DNA from: Bdellovibrionales bacterium
Lineage (GTDB): Bacteria > Myxococcota > XYA12-FULL-58-9 > SYDY01
Direction of reading: 5' to 3'
Assembly: GCA_005801425.1 (NCBI GenBank)
Contig: SYDY01000041.1
Location: 1-49,182, forward strand
Length of the DNA stretch: 49,182 bases
The translations under genes were made by a program, and so were the position numbers. The notes below the pieces were generated by a model. It had not been told where the DNA came from. It saw nothing but the letters and a program-made list of their open reading frames with translations, and made no database searches. The first letter of the stretch is position 1, and each line of letters begins with the position of its first letter. This document shows positions 34,065-41,030 of this stretch, piece by piece.

Positions 34065-35064
34065 TGCAAAGCTAAGCAAAAAAGATTTTGATGCGGGCGT
34101 GGATGTTCGTTGGTGTCCTGGGTGTGGTGATTACGCTATTTTATCCACAGTGCAGCGAACCCTTGCGTCGCTTGGTGTGGCACGCGAAAAACAGATTTTT
34201 ATAAGCGGCATTGGGTGTTCAAGCCGCCTCCCCTATTACATGAACGCATATGGATTCCACACGATTCATGGACGTGCGGCACCCATTGCCACAGGACTTA
34301 AACTTGCGCGGCCAGATCTCGATGTTTGGGTTATTACGGGTGATGGAGACAGTCTCTCTATTGGTGCAGGGCATTTTCTTCATACCATACGCCGCAACGT
34401 GAATATAAAAATTTTGTTGTTTAACAATCGGATTTACGGTCTTACGAAAGGCCAAACATCGCCGACCAGTGGGCGTGGAACACGCACCAAATCAACACCG
34501 GGTGGCAGCATTGACAATCCTTTTGCGCCATTGCCTTTGGCCATCGCAGCGGGTGCTACATTTGTAGCCCGTGCGGTGGATACGGAAGCCAAATCATTGC
34601 AAGAGGTGTTGATGGCAGCTTATGCGCATCAAGGCACTGCTGTGATCGAGATCTTACAAAACTGCAATGTATTTAACGACGGTGTTTTTGATCACATCAC
34701 AGGCCGCGAGATTAAACACGATAAGCAAGTCCAATTGGTGAACGGTAAGCCTCTGATTTACGGAAGTGATGCATCCATGGGTATTGCCATGGATGGATTA
34801 GGACTGCGTGTCGGAAAAATAGGGAGTGATGTGCAGGCCGCATTGTTGCTTCTGCATGATCAAGCGGCATCTGTGGGACAAGCCTTTGCGATTGCACAAC
34901 TTGAAGAACCGGTTGCCATGGGTGTGATCCGCGCTGTAGCGCAACCGACGTACGATTCTGAAGTTACTGCTCGACGGCCGTTGCGCGAAGAAGATAAATC
35001 GAGTTTGGAAGCACTTTTGCGTGGTAATGATAGTTGGTCGATTGGCGCTAGAATAAAAATTTAA
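34054..35064 (+). CDS. korB: 2-oxoacid:ferredoxin oxidoreductase, beta subunit
   Basis: A 336-residue thiamine-pyrophosphate subunit. Start at ATG 34054 with GAGG 6 bases upstream, inside the end of korA. Cluster cysteines are in WCPGCGDYAIL and SGIGCSS with a later one in LQNCNVFND, fitting the single [4Fe-4S] of this group; TPP binding is GDGDSLSIGAGH followed by NNRIYGLTKGQTSPTS. Typical length. No separate ferredoxin-like delta subunit is present, as usual in the two-subunit KorAB type. Downstream in the same frame the sequence stays open for 21 codons after the stop. Confidence 0.93.
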   Translation: MGTDAKLSKKDFDAGVDVRWCPGCGDYAILSTVQRTLASLGVAREKQIFISGIGCSSRLPYYMNAYGFHTIHGRAAPIATGLKLARPDLDVWVITGDGDSLSIGAGHFLHTIRRNVNIKILLFNNRIYGLTKGQTSPTSGRGTRTKSTPGGSIDNPFAPLPLAIAAGATFVARAVDTEAKSLQEVLMAAYAHQGTAVIEILQNCNVFNDGVFDHITGREIKHDKQVQLVNGKPLIYGSDASMGIAMDGLGLRVGKIGSDVQAALLLLHDQAASVGQAFAIAQLEEPVAMGVIRAVAQPTYDSEVTARRPLREEDKSSLEALLRGNDSWSIGARIKI

Positions 35065-35145
35065 GAGAACATAAATCTGGAAATTGAGTCGGATGTTGAT
35101 AAGCTTTTGAATCAATTGATGAATGCATAGACGTCCGAGGAATCC

Positions 35146-36561
35146 ATGGCGAGCAATATAAGATCTGTACAGCAAACTTTGAGTAGTTACGGGATATCAT
35201 ACACGGCAGGCGGTGGTTTGGAAGCAGCGACGCGGGCGGTCACCTCTTTGCGTACTTTGCTAGATGCAAATCCAGGCCAACCCATTCCCGAGAAGCTAAA
35301 AACGGCTATTCAGACACTTGCGGCGGATCTTGCCAGTATCGTTCCTCAAGAAATGCGAAAGCTACAGCAAGATTACCCTCGTTTGTTTGAACAAGCATCG
35401 GCCCCGTTGGGACAAAGGCATGCATCATCACCTGCTGATCATGTGCTCACACCAGGTGATGGCAGCAAGAGCGCTGCAATGGCCTCGGTAGATGCGTCAC
35501 TGACGGATTCGCTTTTCGCTGGAGAAAGGCCCGCGAAGCCTGTGGCTGCACCCAGGCCTGGATATTTGATCGCTCCAGGCAAAGAAGGCCATATGGAGCC
35601 TCCAGCTAATTACCAACCGCCAGCAGGTTTCCATGTGATTTCATACCATGGCGGGCGTATGGTGGTCTCCGATGCACCAAAGCGGCCCGCACCTGTTCTG
35701 TTTACGTTAAATACCCGTATGGAAGGAAAAGCCCCCACGGATTTTTTACCTCCCGAAGGTCACTTTTTGGTTGAGGATAGATCTGCTGCGCATGGTGAAG
35801 GGTATACGGTGGTTCCAGCCCAACGCGATAACACTTCGATGGCTGATTTGAGTCAACTGGTGGTTGATAGAGCATCGATTACGCAGATACGAAGCAGCAC
35901 TGGAGCGTTGATTCCAGTTGTGCGTCGCCCTGCACCACCCCCACCGAACTCGGATTCAGGCATAAGCGTTGGGTCATTGCTTGCGGAAGCTGTTATCGCC
36001 GACCCTATTGGAAGATTGTTTCTGGCCGCAGAAAGTAAGCCCATAGCTCAGCGAGAAGCAGCGAAAACGATTGCTGTACTTGTACAACACATTGCGGGTG
36101 CGCAATCTGCGCCTGGGAATCAAAAATTGGGCTTGTTTCGTGAAGCTGGCAGCACTGGAATGCTTAACAGATTTGTCAGTTCGACAGGCGTTTTTAATGA
36201 AACGTTGAGAGAGACAAAAGGCTTTTTTAAAAAGGGCATTAATCCAAGTCCTATGAGCGAAATCATTGCATCGAAGCTTGGGGGGGAGCAATCCCCGTCT
36301 CTTATTGACACGGCAGCGTTGATCAAGCGACTTGCGGTACCGGCAGGGCTTCATATCACATGTTCAAAAGAGGCAACCAAGGACGGTGTGAACGGCGTGG
36401 ATCTGGGCGAAATAAAAGCAGGACAAGGCAAGGTATATGCATATGCACCTGATGAATTTTCCCAAGCCTTTTTAGCTACGTTCATTCAAACTGTTACAAG
36501 GGACGGTATGGGCACGGTCGCTGCATTGACCGTGGGCACTGCGAGTATCTTTCATGATTAA
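35146..36561 (+). CDS. Unrecognised protein with a possible RhoGAP-like region
   Basis: A 471-residue protein with GAGG 5 bases before the ATG and no signal peptide or membrane helix. Residues 1-80 are helical; 125-225 are Pro/Gly-rich with a twice-used motif (PPANYQPPAGFHVIS and APTDFLPPEGHFLVE); 262-268 is a run of Pro. The C-terminal domain (about 285-465) contains LGLFREAGSTGML (Arg332) and DTAALIKRLAVPAG (Lys394), which recall the arginine finger (GIFRxSG) and the LLKxxLRELPEP helix of eukaryotic RhoGAP domains, though the spacing is longer than usual. If real it would be an effector acting on host GTPases; this is inference. It ends convergent with the DHH gene, overlapping by 4 bases. 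Confidence 0.75.
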   Translation: MASNIRSVQQTLSSYGISYTAGGGLEAATRAVTSLRTLLDANPGQPIPEKLKTAIQTLAADLASIVPQEMRKLQQDYPRLFEQASAPLGQRHASSPADHVLTPGDGSKSAAMASVDASLTDSLFAGERPAKPVAAPRPGYLIAPGKEGHMEPPANYQPPAGFHVISYHGGRMVVSDAPKRPAPVLFTLNTRMEGKAPTDFLPPEGHFLVEDRSAAHGEGYTVVPAQRDNTSMADLSQLVVDRASITQIRSSTGALIPVVRRPAPPPPNSDSGISVGSLLAEAVIADPIGRLFLAAESKPIAQREAAKTIAVLVQHIAGAQSAPGNQKLGLFREAGSTGMLNRFVSSTGVFNETLRETKGFFKKGINPSPMSEIIASKLGGEQSPSLIDTAALIKRLAVPAGLHITCSKEATKDGVNGVDLGEIKAGQGKVYAYAPDEFSQAFLATFIQTVTRDGMGTVAALTVGTASIFHD

Positions 36562-37640
36562 TCTCTCGTAATGCCAACTTTGTTGAAGAATAGATCTTCA
36601 ACCGTCCTTTGCACCACGCGCCAAAGTAGATCGCGATCGCTGCAGCTTGCAAAAGGTCCCAGCATAATTTTAAAGGCACCTTTGTCAGAACGCCCTCCGC
36701 CGTAAGGCACGCCATAGGGATCTGCACCGAACAAATCTTTGAGAAATCGGTCAGGATCCACTACGTCACTGGTGGTGCGTAATGAGCCATCCACAAAATG
36801 GTTGTTCACGATCCCATAGCAGATCACGGTGTCGATGCCTTCACGTCGTAGCATATAGTCGGCAGCTTGGCCGATGCTGTCACGGTCATCGTCACGCACA
36901 TAGCCTACGCCTGCGATGAGAAACGTATCCGCAATTACTTTGTTGGCATACGCACGCTGGGTAATTTCCATGGTACGCGGCGAAATGTTTTGCATGGAGA
37001 TTGAAATCAACAAGTCGTGATCGGCATATTGCGCCAAATATGCGGCACCACGGTAATCGACTTCACGGGCAAGCAAGTAATCGTCGGTGTCTGATCGGAT
37101 CCCATACAGCAAAGCGCTGGCAAGTTTAGCACATGCAGGATTTTCTCGATCGAGGGGGGCGATGCCTGCTGCCAAATACTCTGCGTAGATCGATGCGGTG
37201 GATCCGGCTTCTTCACGGATGTCGATAAATTCGCCTTCGGATTCACCTTGAAGCTTGTGATGATCAACGACGCTGGCTAAGGGGATCCGATCGACTTCAG
37301 GTGGAAGTTCAAGGGTTTGTGTATCGACAATCGCCATGCGATCAAATTGTGAGAGGTCAACCTGTGGGCTGTATCGAACCATTTCTATGGCAAGTTTTTT
37401 AACAAGCGCTCGGTTCTCTTGATGAGAAATGTCATCGAAGTAGAGAACGGTCGGTTCAATATCAAAGTGCTCGCAGATGTGAGCATGTGCCATGGCACTG
37501 CCGATGCTATCTGGATCCGGGTAGCCTCGGATCGCTATGACATGTTTCTCGCCGCGGTGACGCTCCAACATGGCACGAAGACGATCCACAGGGCGCTGCA
37601 TCGGGATTACTTTGGGTTTTTCTATACTGTGTTCGATCAT
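36558..37640 (-). CDS. DHH family phosphoesterase (NrnA-like)
   Basis: A 360-residue two-domain protein. Start at ATG 37640, because AAGGA lies 6 bases upstream; the longer frame to 37772 lacks support. The DHH domain has IRGYPDPDSIGSAMA, AIVDTQ, VVDHHK and GIRSDTDDYLL, all metal-binding elements. The DHHA1 domain ends in PYGGGRSDKGAFKI, a variant of the usual GGGHxxAAG. Family members hydrolyse short oligoribonucleotides, pAp or cyclic dinucleotide products; which one cannot be read. The loss of His in the GGGH motif suggests a distinct substrate. Divergent from rnhB across 130 bases. Confidence 0.88.
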   Translation of the reverse strand: MIEHSIEKPKVIPMQRPVDRLRAMLERHRGEKHVIAIRGYPDPDSIGSAMAHAHICEHFDIEPTVLYFDDISHQENRALVKKLAIEMVRYSPQVDLSQFDRMAIVDTQTLELPPEVDRIPLASVVDHHKLQGESEGEFIDIREEAGSTASIYAEYLAAGIAPLDRENPACAKLASALLYGIRSDTDDYLLAREVDYRGAAYLAQYADHDLLISISMQNISPRTMEITQRAYANKVIADTFLIAGVGYVRDDDRDSIGQAADYMLRREGIDTVICYGIVNNHFVDGSLRTTSDVVDPDRFLKDLFGADPYGVPYGGGRSDKGAFKIMLGPFASCSDRDLLWRVVQRTVEDLFFNKVGITRD

Positions 37641-37770
37641 GGTCATTCCTTGCTTCCCATTGTACCACGCCTTATTGGGTGCAATTGCGCTATAGCAGGC
37701 GACCTTACTGGCGGGAACTCTCGTATTATTCCTTGTCATTTCATGCGCAATTTCCATACAGAGTGGGTCC

Positions 37771-38439
37771 ATGGCGTCTTCTGGAATACATACTCCTAAG
37801 CAACCTTCGAAGAAAGACTGTGCACGGCTTGACGCTCTTTTGGAGGTCGAACGATCCCTTTGGGCGACTGGATATGTTCATATTGCAGGTATTGATGAGG
37901 TAGGCGCCGGTCCATTGGCGGGGCCTGTGGTAGCTGCTGCAGTTATTTTGCCAATCAATGCGGACTTACCAGGCGTTGATGACTCCAAGGCGCTCTCACC
38001 GGCACGTCGTGAGCGTATGGATACGGCAATACGTGAGGTAGCAATTGCATGGGCTTTGGGAATTTGCTCAGTGGAAGAAATTGATACGTTGAATGTTTAT
38101 CAGGCGAGTCGTGAAGCCATGCGACGTGCATTGGAAGGCCTTTGCATTGTCCCCGATTTCGTTCTTGTTGACGCGCGGTCTGTACCCAATTGCACCATCC
38201 CGCAGCGCCCCATTGTGAAGGGCGATGCCACATCGTTAAGTATTGCAGCCGCAAGCATTGTGGCGAAAGTCGCACGTGACGCCATGATGTGTCGATTGGC
38301 GCTAGAGTTTCCCTTTTATGGATTTGAACAACACAAGGGCTATGGAACCGCGGTCCACTTGGAAGCATTGCGTAAACATGGTCCATGCCCGGCACATCGC
38401 CGCAGTTTTTCGCCGGTGCGGGCATTGTGTGTGGGGTGA
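37771..38439 (+). CDS. rnhB: Ribonuclease HII
   Basis: A 222-residue enzyme that cuts RNA in RNA-DNA hybrids and starts removal of single ribonucleotides from DNA. The motif is GIDEVGAGPLAGPVVAAAV; the usual Arg in DEAGRGP is Ala here. Other catalytic acids lie in GVDDSKALSP and FVLVDAR, and the Tyr region is GFEQHKGYGTAVHLEAL with HRRSFSPV. Length and order are normal. Start at ATG 37771 gives a short N-terminal extension; the ribosome site is weak. The 85-base gap after it, convergent with the acyltransferase gene, holds only a small GAGCA...TGCTC dyad (38468-38483). Confidence 0.93.
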   Translation: MASSGIHTPKQPSKKDCARLDALLEVERSLWATGYVHIAGIDEVGAGPLAGPVVAAAVILPINADLPGVDDSKALSPARRERMDTAIREVAIAWALGICSVEEIDTLNVYQASREAMRRALEGLCIVPDFVLVDARSVPNCTIPQRPIVKGDATSLSIAAASIVAKVARDAMMCRLALEFPFYGFEQHKGYGTAVHLEALRKHGPCPAHRRSFSPVRALCVG

Positions 38440-38524
38440 TGGGACCCTCCCCAAAAGCAAGACAAATGAGCACCCTTCTGCTCGCAAAATGTATCTGACC
38501 ACAAAGCGGGACTATTTTCCTCCT

Positions 38525-40492
38525 TCAATGCTGAGCGGCTTGCAAGCGGTCAATGGTAGGCGTAGGCCATTGTGTTTGGATGCTGGACATTTTATCCGGG
38601 AAAACCACATTTTGTTCGATGGCGCAGTTTAATTCGGGTGTGTTGGTAACTGCATCAATGGCACCGTAAATCGTAAGATGCCGTTTGTCCCGGTAGAGAA
38701 AGCGATCCCCATCGTGTGTTTTGCAGATCCCGCCTGCACACAAACGCTTATGCATCCAAACGACATGCGTACCCATTTGTTCCAGCTCACGTAAAAAAGC
38801 ATAAGCATCTTGGGTTTGAGGGTCCCATTGTGCAGGCGTAAAGTCACAGATGCTTAGATCTTTTCCATAGAGGACAGCATTTTTAAGGCAGGACCCAAGA
38901 TTGGTTGCCCTTGCGCGTGGCGGGGGTGCTATTACAACCAGCGATCGCACATGCTTGCGGAGAGGCTCAAGTGTTGTTTGCCAATAATGGTTGGCCAATT
39001 CTCGCGCCAAGTGAGCGTTGCCTCTTCCTTCAGATCTTAGAGGGGAAAAAATGCCTTCAAATGTCGACGATAGAATCAAACGATCAAAATGTTCTGTATA
39101 TACCCTTTTTTCGACGTTACGATTGTGCCCATGACATGAAGAATCAGATTGGTTCGATACGAGCTCCGGAATGCAGCTACTGCGTGTTGCATTTTCCACA
39201 AAGATAGCACACGGGCTATCTCGATTTCCTATTACCCATTGCTCCCCAATGGAATCCCCCCAAATGAGTGTTCGGCTTGAAGCAAACATGGGTGGTTGCA
39301 GGGTATTTCGCATGGCCCGAAAAACATCGGCACGTCCTCGCAGCTTATCCTCGATATGGCCTGCAGTTACATGAAGCGCCCAAGCACGCTTGGGAAATCC
39401 GCGCGTTCCGTAACCTGCAAACCCAAGCGATAGAAGTACCAACGAAAATGCCATGAGAAGTGTTCCCCGTTGGACATTTCGGTAATTTGGCAAGTGCAGC
39501 CCATATCGAAATGGCTTTTCAATACAGCGATGGCTGAGTACTGCGATCAGTAAGGATGCGGTGATAAGGAATAGTAGAAATGTTGTAGAAAGATTTTCAT
39601 TATTCAAAACTCGGGCAAATGCGAGTATAGGTTGGTGCCATAGATACAAACTGTAGCTCACCAGGCCAATGCTTACGGGAAGCGATCCCGAAAGAATGCG
39701 TCCGGCAAACGTTTCATGCTGCCCATAAAGGAGCACTGCAGCGGTTCCCAGCACGGTCACAAGCTTTGCGACCTCTGGATTAAGCCCTCCGCCGGATAGG
39801 GCCAAAAAAATCCCCAACAATCCCAGCCCACTCCACATATTGCTTGCTTGGGGTACGTGAACAAAATGTAGATAGGCACAAATCACGCCCGTAAGAAGTT
39901 CCCAGAACCGCGCGATGCTGAAGTAAAAATTGATTGCTTGGAAAAGAATACCGCCCATAACATAAATAGCGAGACTAAGCGCAGCTGCATACGCAAAGAC
40001 ACGTAGTTGTTTGCTGATTGCTTGTTTGCGCAAAGCAACAAGTAGCAGGGGAAGGACCAAATAGAACTGCTCTTCAATGGATAGACTCCACGTATGCATG
40101 AGCGGTTCCATCTCAACACGGGGATCGAAATACCCCCGCTGGCGCATGAAATAGAAGTTTGAGGAAATCATGATCGTTGAAACGATGGATTTGCATAATT
40201 CAGTTAATTCTCTGGGAAGCAGCACAAGCCATCCCACGATGAAGCACGTCATCATCATAACGAATAATGCAGGCAATAGCCTCATGGCCCGCCGAAAATA
40301 AAATGTTTGGAAAGAGAAGGCGTTGTTGTGAATATGGCGTAATAAAATAGAGCTAATCAGATAACCGCTGATGACAAAAAAAACATCCACACCCAGGTAG
40401 CCATTCGGCATCCAAAAGTTATTCGCGTGGTAGAATACGACGGGCAATATGGCGATGGATCGCAGCCCGTCTATTTCCCGCCGATACTTCAT
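38525..40492 (-). CDS. Acyltransferase-3 membrane protein with C-terminal SGNH domain (OafA-like)
   Basis: A 655-residue inner-membrane protein that O-acylates a cell-surface glycan. The N-terminal Acyl_transf_3 domain has YRREIDGLRSIAILPVV, FFVISGYLIS, FYFRRAMRLLPAL and TWSLSIEEQFY, all typical, with about ten membrane helices to residue 365. After a linker, a periplasmic SGNH domain carries LIWGDSIGEQW (Ser nucleophile block) and DKRHLTIYGA (the catalytic Asp-x-x-His block as D-K-R-H). The pairing fits transfer of acetyl from the membrane part to the SGNH domain and on to LPS O-antigen, capsule or other glycan; the target is unknown. Lies downstream of atpZ on the same strand. Confidence 0.93.
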   Translation of the reverse strand: MKYRREIDGLRSIAILPVVFYHANNFWMPNGYLGVDVFFVISGYLISSILLRHIHNNAFSFQTFYFRRAMRLLPALFVMMMTCFIVGWLVLLPRELTELCKSIVSTIMISSNFYFMRQRGYFDPRVEMEPLMHTWSLSIEEQFYLVLPLLLVALRKQAISKQLRVFAYAAALSLAIYVMGGILFQAINFYFSIARFWELLTGVICAYLHFVHVPQASNMWSGLGLLGIFLALSGGGLNPEVAKLVTVLGTAAVLLYGQHETFAGRILSGSLPVSIGLVSYSLYLWHQPILAFARVLNNENLSTTFLLFLITASLLIAVLSHRCIEKPFRYGLHLPNYRNVQRGTLLMAFSLVLLSLGFAGYGTRGFPKRAWALHVTAGHIEDKLRGRADVFRAMRNTLQPPMFASSRTLIWGDSIGEQWVIGNRDSPCAIFVENATRSSCIPELVSNQSDSSCHGHNRNVEKRVYTEHFDRLILSSTFEGIFSPLRSEGRGNAHLARELANHYWQTTLEPLRKHVRSLVVIAPPPRARATNLGSCLKNAVLYGKDLSICDFTPAQWDPQTQDAYAFLRELEQMGTHVVWMHKRLCAGGICKTHDGDRFLYRDKRHLTIYGAIDAVTNTPELNCAIEQNVVFPDKMSSIQTQWPTPTIDRLQAAQH

Positions 40493-40560
40493 GGCTTGAG
40501 CATTATCATTGGGTCATTTTCGAAAACCACTTTCAAGCGAGATATGATCAAAGTTGTGTT

Positions 40561-40656
40561 TTACTTGGCCCCCAAAAAAGAAGTGCAACCTTTGAGCCAA
40601 AAGTGTATTGGAGCGCCCCATAAAACCCCAAAAACGAGCCACCGGTAAATCTTCAT
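40561..40656 (-). CDS. Small membrane ORF behind atpZ, possible atpI remnant
   Basis: A 31-residue frame from ATG 40656 to TAA 40561, beginning 25 bases after the atpZ stop. Its first part is a hydrophobic helix (KIYRWLVFGVLWGAPIHFW), then GCTSFLGAK. At a T6G5 run (minus strand, about 40569-40579) a one-base shift would continue the frame for about 19 codons as FLGGQVKHNFDHISLE. AtpZ is often followed by AtpI (ATP synthase subunit I), which has similar N-terminal hydrophobic character. No ribosome site is visible, so this may be a decayed atpI, a tiny real protein, or chance. Confidence 0.3.
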   Translation of the reverse strand: MKIYRWLVFGVLWGAPIHFWLKGCTSFLGAK

Positions 40657-40681
40657 GTCAGTGAAAGCTAAAACTGTTTTT

Positions 40682-40918
40682 TTATAATTTCTCCGTGCGG
40701 TTCAAGGCTTTGACCGTCCGCACAATGGCTTTGATTGCTGCACCCATGCCGACCACCATCCCAAAGAGGAGCAGCCAAGGTTCGGTGCCAAATTTCTGAT
40801 CGAGCCACTGGCCTCCGAGAACGCCTATGGCCACGGAGGCACACATTTCAATACCAAGGCTTGCATATTGCCATGACGCACCATAAGTCCCTTTGTTCGT
40901 TCGATTTCCCATGGCCAT
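40682..40918 (-). CDS. atpZ: AtpZ-like protein (ATP synthase-associated)
   Basis: A 78-residue protein with two membrane helices. The first has SLGIEMCASVAIGVLGGQWLD, the second PWLLLFGMVVGMGAAIKAIV, separated by KFGTE: this G..G..LD..FGT.P spacing is the AtpZ/AtpI signature. AtpZ with AtpI is linked to Mg2+/Ca2+ transport or c-ring assembly of F-ATPases. In many genomes it heads the F0 genes; here atpB is 37 kb away on the same strand. Starts at ATG 40918; a second in-frame ATG 6 bases inside is an alternative. Divergent from the RCC1 lipoprotein gene. Confidence 0.85.
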   Translation of the reverse strand: MAMGNRTNKGTYGASWQYASLGIEMCASVAIGVLGGQWLDQKFGTEPWLLLFGMVVGMGAAIKAIVRTVKALNRTEKL

Positions 40919-40962
40919 GTATGGACCTGTTTTCGTATGGTCGTCAAAAGGGATGCAAAACG

Positions 40963-40976
40963 GTTAAATATTTAAC
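40963..40976. promoter_or_regulatory. Perfect 14-bp palindrome in the atpZ/RCC1 divergent gap
   Basis: GTTAAATATTTAAC is fully self-complementary. It lies 45 bases before the atpZ start and 55 before the RCC1 start, with a second dyad GTAG...CTAC just after it (40977-40993). AT-rich perfect palindromes in divergent gaps are good repressor-site candidates. No factor is identified. Confidence 0.45.
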
Positions 40977-41030
40977 GTAGCTTAAATAACTACATGGATT
41001 TCTGACGCATACGTAAGGATACTTTGTACC

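Noticed and set aside
38440-38524. Terminator between convergent rnhB and acyltransferase genes
   Set aside because: Only a 5-bp GAGCA/TGCTC stem without a T-run on either strand.
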